Source of the DNA: a virus | Reading direction: 5' to 3' (one strand) | Length of the DNA stretch: 39,433 nucleotides | Virus record (IMG/VR): IMGVR_UViG_3300027754_000209 | Location: 1 to 39,433 of that record | Made by a program: the position numbers and the translations under genes | The notes under the pieces: generated by a model | Told to the model about the DNA's origin: nothing | The model's input: only the letters and a program-made list of their open reading frames with translations | Databases searched by the model: none | Shown here: one piece after another, positions 1 to 6,443 of the stretch | How positions within the stretch are numbered: position 1 is the stretch's first letter | Layout: each line of letters starts with the position of its first letter

Positions 1-275
1 CTAAGTCCATGCGCACCATATGCCAATGATATATTTGTAGAAAAAGGTTGATTTTGGTCTAGCTCAACGTATCTACCATCACTAAATTGCATAGTTGTAA
101 TACCTGCCTTATCTGCACTAATTATTGGTTCAGATGGTAATGTATATTCTACCGAACCAGCTTTATTATAAATATCTGATTTTACTTTAGTATTCTCTCC
201 TTTAGGAACAGAACCATGGTTATTTAATTCACCATGCTGTTTTGCTTCCTTTGGTACTTTTAAATGCTCACTCAT
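1..275 (-). CDS. Partial protein of unknown function, downstream of baseplate gene (C-terminus outside window)
   Basis: The frame opens with an ATG at 275 and stays open to the left edge, giving about 91 residues beginning MSEHLKVPKEAKQHGE. The start is preceded by an A-rich leader (TATAAAATAAAATT), like other starts in this window, and lies 15 bases after the stop of the tube-cap-like gene, so the two are probably co-transcribed. The N-terminus is hydrophilic and probably flexible, followed by a beta-prone stretch (QFSDGRYVELDQ). I do not recognise the family. The position suggests another baseplate or tail-assembly component, but that is inference from neighbours only. Confidence 0.7.
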   Translation of the reverse strand, partial: MSEHLKVPKEAKQHGELNNHGSVPKGENTKVKSDIYNKAGSVEYTLPSEPIISADKAGITTMQFSDGRYVELDQNQPFSTNISLAYGAHGL

Positions 276-290
276 AATTTTATTTTATAG

Positions 291-2135
291 TTATGGTGTT
301 GTCGTTTTAACAAGTGGTTGATAGCCGTATATTTCTTTATTTGTAGTACCTCTACTTTCAACAAATTTAAGACTAACTTCTACATTTATTATCATTGGTA
401 ATTTAAAATTTTCAGATGTTACAGATGTATCAATAACTGTAGCATATCCCCCATTTTGAACTTTTGTAATTTGTCCATTTGATAATTGTGAATTCATTCC
501 AATTTCCCAAGGTGTATTTGCATCAACATTAAATGCTAAACTTTCAATAAATGCATCCTTTCTATCATACATGTTTCCTAATGTAAATTTCAATAAAGGA
601 GGCGCAACAGCTCCAGTTGCTCCTTTATAATCCTGTGGGTATGTTAATTTTGCTAAAAAGTTTAATCTCTCCCATGCATTTATATGCTCATATAAATTTA
701 ATGAATATACTTTAAAACTAAACGTTAGTGAACGTTCTACTCCTTGATATGTATAAAAGTTAAAAGGATTTCCTATAAATTTATTAGACTCCCAAGTAGG
801 TGTAAATGTTTCTGATAATTCGGCAACCGTACATCTAAATTGTACTGTTTTATTTTGATATGTTGAATAGAATTTTAATGCTATAAAATCAAACGAATCT
901 AATGGTAGATTAGTTGTAGCATCTATTGCAGTTGTACCTGAATATGTAATTTCTTTACTTAGATTCAATGCATCTGCTCTTGAGCTCATACCTCTCATAG
1001 CAAACATACTTGTTTTAGAAACAGTATGATAAACAACCGATGCATTTTTTGGTTCTTTATTTATAGCAGCTATAAGACCTGCTTCACCAGTACTTCCAGC
1101 GGGTAAAGTTACTTTAATACCTTTATTTTGTATATCAGTAACAATATGTTGAAAAAATCTTCCCTTTAAACCAACCTGTTCTTTTAATGGTTTAAAAAAT
1201 TCAAAAGCATTTACTTGAGAATATGGTTTACTACTTGAGTATCGTTTAATACCATCGTTTGGTTGTGTTGATGTTTTTGCTTGAGGTCCTAACAATATAT
1301 TTGATAATTTTTGACCAACAATTAAATTAGTAGCTCCTCTAACTAAAGCAGTTGCTCCTACTTTTGCAAGCCCACCAACTATACTAGCTGCAGATGATAT
1401 TAAAAAATCTTTTGTTTGTGATAAAATATTTTTATTATTTTTTAATAAATTATCTATAAATTTAGGAACTTTTTTTTGTGAATTTAATTTAAGTATTTTT
1501 TTAGGAGTATCAAACTCATCTATAAAATCTACTTTCTTTTTATTTCTACCTTTTTCAAATTCATCAGCTACTTTGGTTGGCACCATTGGATTTGGAAGTA
1601 ATGCTCCCAATGCTCTATCAGCAACATCAATTGCTAATTCAGTGCCCAATGCAACTAAATCAGGTTTTGGTGGTAATTCTTTTTTACCGCTAAGTAAATT
1701 GGTAACTGCATCAGATGCATAACTACCAACTGCATTACCTATTTTATCATCAATACCTCCATTTGAACCTTTACCAGCTGCGGTATTCATTAGAGTAAAC
1801 GTTCTAGTTCTTTGATTTGATATTCTAAATATATCACCTCCGTATATGTAAGGTCTACCACTTATAGCAAATTGCTTTAATCCCATTTGCTCCACTTCGG
1901 CAGGTGTTTCCGTTAGTAAAACACTTTTCTTTCTACGTTTGTTTAATACACCAAGTACATCAAATAGTTTTAAAGGACCACCTCCTAAATTTGCAACTTT
2001 ATTTATAAAAAGATTAGATGATGTAATATCTCTGGATTTACTATCTTGTATAGCATAAGCTTCTTCTGCAGTTTTTCCTATATTAGGTCCTTCTGATATA
2101 ATTCGTTTTTTAAATAAATCTTCTAAACTTGGCAT
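291..2135 (-). CDS. Baseplate tail-tube cap/initiator-like protein (T4 gp48/gp54 type)
   Basis: This is a 614-residue protein. The C-terminal half (about 310-605) has the pattern I associate with tail-tube cap or initiator baseplate proteins of T4-like phages. A segment of the type FRCTVAELSETFTPTWESN is followed by a YTYQGVERSLTFSFKVYSLN block, a WERLNFLAKLTYPQ helix, a LKFTLGNMYDRKDAFIESL strand pair, TPWEIG, and a final LPMIINVEVSLKFVE strand. Such proteins sit on the baseplate hub and nucleate polymerisation of the tail tube. The N-terminal half is rich in Lys and Gly and contains small hydrophobic stretches near 240-275; I do not recognise it. It follows the tape-measure gene by 6 bases, as gene 48 follows 29 in T4. 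One protein may replace both gp48 and gp54. The family call is by pattern memory, not a search. Confidence 0.65.
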   Translation of the reverse strand: MPSLEDLFKKRIISEGPNIGKTAEEAYAIQDSKSRDITSSNLFINKVANLGGGPLKLFDVLGVLNKRRKKSVLLTETPAEVEQMGLKQFAISGRPYIYGGDIFRISNQRTRTFTLMNTAAGKGSNGGIDDKIGNAVGSYASDAVTNLLSGKKELPPKPDLVALGTELAIDVADRALGALLPNPMVPTKVADEFEKGRNKKKVDFIDEFDTPKKILKLNSQKKVPKFIDNLLKNNKNILSQTKDFLISSAASIVGGLAKVGATALVRGATNLIVGQKLSNILLGPQAKTSTQPNDGIKRYSSSKPYSQVNAFEFFKPLKEQVGLKGRFFQHIVTDIQNKGIKVTLPAGSTGEAGLIAAINKEPKNASVVYHTVSKTSMFAMRGMSSRADALNLSKEITYSGTTAIDATTNLPLDSFDFIALKFYSTYQNKTVQFRCTVAELSETFTPTWESNKFIGNPFNFYTYQGVERSLTFSFKVYSLNLYEHINAWERLNFLAKLTYPQDYKGATGAVAPPLLKFTLGNMYDRKDAFIESLAFNVDANTPWEIGMNSQLSNGQITKVQNGGYATVIDTSVTSENFKLPMIINVEVSLKFVESRGTTNKEIYGYQPLVKTTTP

Positions 2136-2141
2136 ATTATA

Positions 2142-4490
2142 TTATCTTTGTCCGTATGTAAAATTATTTCTACTACTTCTTTCCGAAGAAGCCGCTATAC
2201 CTGCCATAACTTTTTGTCCATCTAAAAATGTGTTTGTTACTATCTTACCGCTACTCATATCCGCTCTTAATGCTTTCATTTCAGTTATTAAAGCATTTAC
2301 TGCTTTATCACTACCACCCATTCCCATAGATAATATAGATGGTTGTGTTGCATTTGATGCTTCTTTAAGTTTTGAAATTGCGTTTGGTGCAACTGCGATT
2401 TGGTCATTTGGAGATGGATTAAATATACCACCTTCCTCTGTTGATATTTGCACCCCTTTTCCTGATTTAATAGCCATATCCCCTACATCCGTACCACCTT
2501 TACTATAAGCTGCCATAATTGCCGCTGTTGCTCCCACTGCTAAAGCAATACCAATAACACCCATTTTACTATTTGTCCATGCACTCATCAAAGCCTCTTT
2601 CATCTTAAGTAATGCAGTCTTTTTACTTAAAATATACATTGTTGTCAATCCTGCTATAATTGCTGGAAATAATCCGGGTATATAATTTAATACTTTAAAT
2701 ATTCCTCCAAATACATTTCCTATTATTGTCACAACCGGTGCTAATGCTTCCATTAATGGTAATAATCCTTCACCAACAGATGCAACAATACCCTTAAATG
2801 AATTTTCCATTTGAGTTATCTTATCTGCAATTTCTTCCTCTTTTGCTAATTGTTGAGTTTTAGCTTTTAATTGGTCATCTGTCATATTTGTAATATCCAG
2901 ACCCTTATCCATAGCAGCTGACATTCTTTTTTGTTCAACTTCACTTAAATCTCCTAATTTTTCTTGAATTAATAATTGTTTAGTAATTTGTTCAACAGTC
3001 ATACCTGCTGCATCTGCTAATGCTTTTTTAGTAAACATATCCTGGTCAGAAAACTTACCACTTCTTTCAATTTGTCTTAGTATTTCTTTTTGTGCATCAA
3101 CATGCTTACCAGCATATGCCAATGCTCTAGCTTGAGATAAATTGAATTGTCCACCTACAAATGTTGCAGCTACTAATTCTTTCTCAATACCATTTTCAAA
3201 ATCAAGTAAATCTTCTGTTGTTTTTAATACGTCTTTTAATGTAGTACCCAATCTTCTAGCTTCAATAGCTTGTTTAGCAATAAGATTTACATCACCTTTA
3301 AAATATGTAAAAGTACTTTCAGCAGAGTCTGCTATATCTTTAAATACCTTAGATGGAGCAACGCCTGCTAAGTTAGCCATATCAGCTACTTGTTGTGATA
3401 CACTTTGTGCAGTAGCATCACTTAACCCAGCCATACTTTGAAAAATCATATTTACAGCTGCGGCATCTGTTTGAGCAATTCCAAAGTTTTTATTTAATAC
3501 AGCTATATTAGCCGCTACTGCTTTTGATACTGGAATTACATCTCCAAATTCACCTTTAAATGCAGCAATACTATCATATGCAACTTCCGCATCAACACCT
3601 AATTTAGCAAAATCAACCGAAATACTATGTGCATCTTTTTGAATTTGCTTTGTTTGAGAATTAGTTAAACCAGTTTCTTCTCTAAACTTTTTACCAGCTG
3701 CCTGTATTTCACTAAACGATACCAATGCTGCCGCAAATAATGCTCCCATTATTACAATAGGACCAAGTCCACTTGAAATACCTTTAGCTAATTTCTTAGC
3801 CATATCAACACCATCTTGTAAAAATGCTGGCAATCTTTGATATAAATCATCTGCTTCTTCTTGTATCTTTGTTAATCTTTCGTTTTGTGATATTAAATTT
3901 TCATTTAATTTATACAAATCAGTTAGTTTCTTTTTTTCTGCAGGTCCTAAATCAGCTATACTTTCTTCAAAATGCATCCTTCTACTAGCTTGTTCAGTAA
4001 CACCCAATAATTCATTTTTAGTTTGTGCAGCTGCTTCGGCTTGGTTAGTAATAGATGTATATAAATTTGAATACACATCTAATTTTCGTTGACTAACTTT
4101 TAATTCATCTTCAGATAAACCAGCTTGCTGGTCTTTCATATCTAATATATCTGCTGCAAGAGATGCAAATGCAGTACTACCTATTTTATTAGTAGATATT
4201 AATTTTCTAGCACCGGCATCTAATTTTGTAAAAGATGATTGTAGAGTATCCTGTAAATCACTATATTCTTCTGCTAATGTATTTTGTTCTTCTAATGGTT
4301 TTACTTGTTTTTGTAAAGTCTTTAATTTTTCTTTCTCCCTCTCAATACGTTTTTCAAGCTTTTTACGCTCTTCCGCACCAACAACCGCAGCCTTTTTATT
4401 TTGCTCCTCAATACGTTGATTAGTTTCTTCAATTTCTCTAAGAAGGTCTAACCTAAGTTCATCTGCACTATCTGATAGTTTTTCAGCCAT
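2142..4490 (-). CDS. Tail tape-measure protein
   Basis: This 782-residue protein is the length ruler and injection-channel component packed inside the tail tube, equivalent in position to T4 gp29 (590 residues). Residues 1-80 form a charged coiled coil rich in Glu and Lys. A hydrophobic segment lies at about 243-263, a long hydrophobic stretch at about 584-622, and another at 643-662. The middle is alpha-helical and Ala-rich. The C-terminus has a Gly-rich stretch with STEEGGIFNPSPNDQIAVAP, resembling the conserved loop near the end of many tape measures. Placement just before a tube-cap-like gene and after the gp26-like and small genes supports the call. Being longer than gp29, it predicts a tail somewhat longer than T4's. 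The ATG at 4490 is 13 bases after the previous gene's stop. Confidence 0.85.
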   Translation of the reverse strand: MAEKLSDSADELRLDLLREIEETNQRIEEQNKKAAVVGAEERKKLEKRIEREKEKLKTLQKQVKPLEEQNTLAEEYSDLQDTLQSSFTKLDAGARKLISTNKIGSTAFASLAADILDMKDQQAGLSEDELKVSQRKLDVYSNLYTSITNQAEAAAQTKNELLGVTEQASRRMHFEESIADLGPAEKKKLTDLYKLNENLISQNERLTKIQEEADDLYQRLPAFLQDGVDMAKKLAKGISSGLGPIVIMGALFAAALVSFSEIQAAGKKFREETGLTNSQTKQIQKDAHSISVDFAKLGVDAEVAYDSIAAFKGEFGDVIPVSKAVAANIAVLNKNFGIAQTDAAAVNMIFQSMAGLSDATAQSVSQQVADMANLAGVAPSKVFKDIADSAESTFTYFKGDVNLIAKQAIEARRLGTTLKDVLKTTEDLLDFENGIEKELVAATFVGGQFNLSQARALAYAGKHVDAQKEILRQIERSGKFSDQDMFTKKALADAAGMTVEQITKQLLIQEKLGDLSEVEQKRMSAAMDKGLDITNMTDDQLKAKTQQLAKEEEIADKITQMENSFKGIVASVGEGLLPLMEALAPVVTIIGNVFGGIFKVLNYIPGLFPAIIAGLTTMYILSKKTALLKMKEALMSAWTNSKMGVIGIALAVGATAAIMAAYSKGGTDVGDMAIKSGKGVQISTEEGGIFNPSPNDQIAVAPNAISKLKEASNATQPSILSMGMGGSDKAVNALITEMKALRADMSSGKIVTNTFLDGQKVMAGIAASSERSSRNNFTYGQR

Positions 4491-4503
4491 TAATTTCTAT
4501 ATA

Positions 4504-4746
4504 TTAATTGTAATCCATTGGTATCATTCCCCAACTCTGAAACATTTTAAACATTTCAGGTTTTTCATCTCTAAGTTTATCAATCTCTGGCTTATACTTT
4601 GAATTTAATTTATCCACATCAGCCTTCAATCTTTTTAAAGTAGGGTCTTTATCAATCAATTGTTGAAGTTTAGCAGGTGTAGATTTTTTGGTAAATAATC
4701 CAAAAAATTCCTTTAATTGATGTTTTTTTATTTTATATTTTGCCAT
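4504..4746 (-). CDS. Small lysine-rich helical protein between hub and tape-measure genes
   Basis: An 80-residue protein, highly charged (many Lys, Asp and Glu), predicted to be mostly helical, with a C-terminal segment MFKMFQSWGMIPMDYN containing its only tryptophan. I do not recognise a named family. It occupies the place that genes 27 and 28 hold in T4, but is far too short to be the gp27 hub. It may be a tail-assembly factor or a tape-measure chaperone. It is the first gene after a strong terminator (4793-4835) and has an ATATTTATA box 28 bases upstream, so it probably starts its own transcript with the tape measure and tube-cap genes. Confidence 0.75.
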   Translation of the reverse strand: MAKYKIKKHQLKEFFGLFTKKSTPAKLQQLIDKDPTLKRLKADVDKLNSKYKPEIDKLRDEKPEMFKMFQSWGMIPMDYN

Positions 4747-4756
4747 AATATTCGCT

Positions 4757-4764
4757 TATTTATA
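4757..4764 (-). promoter_or_regulatory. Possible T4-type late promoter box TATAAATA (sense orientation)
   Basis: On the minus strand this reads TATAAATA, the exact T4 late promoter core, ending 10 bases before the ATG at 4746. A transcript from it would be almost leaderless. It is the only sense-oriented copy I noticed in an intergenic gap, so it may be chance in A+T-rich DNA. The ATATTTATA box at 4775-4783 is the more consistent candidate. Confidence 0.25.
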
Positions 4765-4774
4765 ATAATACAAC

Positions 4775-4783
4775 TATAAATAT
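4775..4783 (-). promoter_or_regulatory. ATATTTATA box, candidate promoter for the 80-aa/tape-measure unit
   Basis: The minus strand reads ATATTTATA 28 bases before the ATG at 4746 and just downstream of the terminator at 4793-4835. The same box stands before the other genes that follow long intergenic gaps. This is inference from recurrence and position. Confidence 0.45.
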
Positions 4784-4792
4784 CGCATAAAC

Positions 4793-4835
4793 AAAAAAGT
4801 TAGGAATAAGAGTGTTATCTCTTAAACCTAACTTT
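4793..4835 (-). terminator. Rho-independent terminator with nested stem, after gp51-like frame
   Basis: On the minus strand, AAAGTTAGG pairs with CCTAACTTT (9 bp). Inside this, TAAGAG pairs with CTCTTA (6 bp) across a 6-base loop, and the hairpin ends in a run of six T. The stop codon of the gp51-like frame (4815-4817) lies within the hairpin loop. It separates the gp26/51 unit from the tape-measure unit. Confidence 0.8.
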
Positions 4836-4982
4836 AGATGCGTTTGCCGATTGAGTTGCTTTATTATTTGCTTCAGCTTCTTTTTTCTTAGATTCTACTA
4901 ATTTATTATAATAAAAAGTTCTAAGATACGTTGGCATTTTATACAATTCCATAATAGTGAATCCGTTACTATACTCCACCAT
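4815..4982 (-). CDS. gp51-like small baseplate hub assembly protein, or C-terminal frameshift extension of the gp26-like protein
   Basis: From the ATG at 4982 this frame encodes 55 residues: MVEYSNGFTIMELYKMPTYL, then RTFYYNKLVESKKKEAE and a basic tail. The NGFT...LYKMPTYLRTFYYNKL pattern resembles the short proteins at the T4 gene 51 position in T4-like phages, thought to act in baseplate hub assembly. The frame is open upstream of the ATG, through the gp26-like stop codon, until a TAG just before the T7 run at 5031-5037. No Shine-Dalgarno or A-rich leader stands at normal spacing before the ATG. It could therefore be translated as a fusion to the gp26-like protein by frameshifting (about 319 residues in total) rather than separately. 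Its stop lies inside the terminator hairpin. Confidence 0.7.
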   Translation of the reverse strand: MVEYSNGFTIMELYKMPTYLRTFYYNKLVESKKKEAEANNKATQSANASKVRFKR

Positions 4983-5010
4983 CTCAAAAATTTGAGTATG
5001 AAGTAGTGCA

Positions 5011-5040
5011 CTATGATTCTTCGCCAGGCCAAAAAAAGCC
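5011..5040 (-). other. Candidate programmed ribosomal frameshift window (T7 slippery run)
   Basis: The gp26-like frame reads GGC TTT TTT TGG CCT GGC GAA GAA TCA TAG. In the +1 (equivalently -2) frame a TAG ends just before this run, after which the frame is open through to the gp51-like protein. The overlap is only about nine codons and is centred on seven T (5031-5037). A +1 slip of the TTT in the P site would re-pair perfectly and continue GGC CTG GCG AAG. Confidence 0.5.
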
Positions 5041-5775
5041 TACACCCATTGGGATAGGTGCCTCCTCCACCTCACCATCTTCATGAGTATAACTAAATTT
5101 CATATTCATATCAGGAGATATTGATTTTACATAATCTCTAAATGCCTTACTATCTCTAGCTAAAAATGAATTATTTACAAATTTTGTAATAGCACCCATA
5201 TCAGAATTACCATCCACACTTTTAATCATATATCTCAAACGAGTAGTGATTTCAAATGAAGTATCCTTATTTAATTTTTCTAAAGCTGTTATATCTTTAT
5301 CAATTGCTAATTCATCACCATGTGTAAGTAATTTGAATGTTAATTTATTTTTTCCTGTTGGGGTTGTGAATTCAAATTCATTTTTATTATTAAATCCAGA
5401 CATATCCACATCTTTTGTTGCTACTTTTGATAAATCAACAGTAGTTTCTAATGATGTACTTGTTTTAGACGAATAAAATGATACTTTATAATCTGCACCA
5501 TATCCCAATAAACGAGTTGCTAATATAATAGCGTTTTTATCACCAACCAATATATCATTGATATTTACATCATCCACTATAATAGATTCAAATAATTTAT
5601 CTAATACAATACCTTTTTTAATAAGATTTGTAGAAGAAAGAATATCTTCCTCTTTTGCGGTCATATACTTAATTGTGATTCTACCAGAAGATAAAGGGTT
5701 TTCTTTTGGATATAATTTACCTTTAGATGGTAAATCCAACACTTCGGTTGGAAAATCAAATTGTTTTTCTGTCAT
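5011..5775 (-). CDS. gp26: Baseplate hub protein, T4 gp26-like (T4_baseplate family)
   Basis: This 254-residue protein opens with the family hallmark: VLDLPSKGKLYPKENPLSSG, then ITIKYMTAKEEDIL, a basic and acidic helix, and an ILVGDKNAIILATRLLGYGADY block. That order of LPSKG..Y, MTA.EE..L, GD.....A.R...YG..Y is typical of T4 gp26 and related baseplate or tail-assembly proteins (Pfam T4_baseplate). The CxxC often following YG..Y in this family is absent here; the sequence reads SFYSSKTSTS. The C-terminus GFFWPGEES ends in a TAG just after a T7 run, and may be bypassed by frameshifting into the gp51-like frame. The gene follows a terminator and has an ATATTTATA-type box 26 bases before its ATG. 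It probably acts in assembling the baseplate hub. Confidence 0.85.
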   Translation of the reverse strand: MTEKQFDFPTEVLDLPSKGKLYPKENPLSSGRITIKYMTAKEEDILSSTNLIKKGIVLDKLFESIIVDDVNINDILVGDKNAIILATRLLGYGADYKVSFYSSKTSTSLETTVDLSKVATKDVDMSGFNNKNEFEFTTPTGKNKLTFKLLTHGDELAIDKDITALEKLNKDTSFEITTRLRYMIKSVDGNSDMGAITKFVNNSFLARDSKAFRDYVKSISPDMNMKFSYTHEDGEVEEAPIPMGVGFFWPGEES

Positions 5776-5801
5776 AACTTTACTTGTTTTAAGTTTGTAT
5801 A

Positions 5802-5809
5802 TATAAATA
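5802..5809 (-). promoter_or_regulatory. TATTTATA box upstream of gp26-like gene
   Basis: The minus strand reads GTATTTATATATAC, with the TATTTATA core ending 26 bases before the ATG at 5775 and lying just past the terminator at 5837-5865. It matches the recurring intergenic box of this window. Confidence 0.45.
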
Positions 5810-5836
5810 CATAGTTTTTAAAAAAATGGAAAGCAC

Positions 5837-5865
5837 AAAAAAGGGGATTCTTTTGAAATCCCCTT
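5837..5865 (-). terminator. Rho-independent terminator after tail tube gene
   Basis: On the minus strand, AAGGGGATT pairs perfectly with AATCCCCTT across a 7-base loop (TCAAAAG), continuing into a T-run (CCCCTTTTTTG). It lies about 20 bases past the tube gene stop. High expression of sheath and tube would make efficient termination here sensible. Confidence 0.85.
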
Positions 5866-5886
5866 AATTTTATGTTTTTTTGAATA

Positions 5887-6390
5887 TTAGTATTCAAGAA
5901 CAGCGTAATCGTAAGTTAATACTAAATCGATTGTTGCTGGTTCATTTGCGTTACTAAAATCTACTTCACCAAATGTTGCTTGAGATATAAATGCTCCATG
6001 CAAAGTCCATTTTTCAATTTTATCTCCAACCGGACCTAACATATAAAAGTTAATAGTCTTTTTGTAGAATTCTGCATATCCATCTCTACCAGTAATAGAT
6101 TCATGTGATAAACGAATCCACTCCATTACTAATTGTGCCGCTGAAGGAACAATTGGGTCATATAAAGTGATATTCAAATCTTGCCATGTACCTTTACCTT
6201 TAAGTTTTCTTTGTACGTTAATATGGTCGATAGTAACAGTTTCAAAGTTAATTTGAGGTCTATTTGCTGTTTTAACCATATACGCTGGGATTCCCACATC
6301 TGTCATTTCCATGTAGTAGCGGTTCTTCATTTTTGGTTCGAACTGCTGGAAAATCATCTTATCGTACGGTAGTATTAATTCGTCTGCCAT
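5887..6390 (-). CDS. gp19: Tail tube protein (T4 gp19-like)
   Basis: This 167-residue protein is close to T4 gp19 (163 residues). Recognisable features are an N-terminal FEPKMKNRYYMEM strand, the VKTANRPQINFETVTIDHIN block, GKGTWQDLNITLYDPI, and a C-terminal DFSNANEPATIDLVLTYDYA strand ending in Y. This order is typical of myovirus tail tube subunits, which stack as hexameric rings to form the inner DNA-conducting tube. It lies 53 bases downstream of the sheath gene, as gene 19 follows 18 in T4, and is followed by a strong terminator. The leader has AAAATAAAAGGA about 9 bases before the ATG, the only start I saw here with a Shine-Dalgarno-like AAGGA, which fits a highly expressed gene. Confidence 0.95.
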   Translation of the reverse strand: MADELILPYDKMIFQQFEPKMKNRYYMEMTDVGIPAYMVKTANRPQINFETVTIDHINVQRKLKGKGTWQDLNITLYDPIVPSAAQLVMEWIRLSHESITGRDGYAEFYKKTINFYMLGPVGDKIEKWTLHGAFISQATFGEVDFSNANEPATIDLVLTYDYAVLEY

Positions 6391-6415
6391 GTTGTATTCC
6401 TTTTATTTTGTATTA

Positions 6416-6423
6416 ATAAATAT
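6416..6423 (-). promoter_or_regulatory. ATATTTAT box upstream of tail tube gene
   Basis: The minus strand reads TAATATTTATTA, which matches the recurring box except for the last base, with the motif ending 25 bases before the ATG at 6390. It would allow the tube gene to be transcribed apart from the sheath. The copy is imperfect, so confidence is lower than for the other sites. Confidence 0.35.
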
Positions 6424-6443
6424 TAATTTTGTTTATTTTCATA

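Noticed and set aside
1064-1075. TATAAATA-like late promoter inside the gp48/54-like gene
   Set aside because: It lies within coding sequence in A+T-rich DNA with no gene start nearby downstream, so chance is the simpler explanation.
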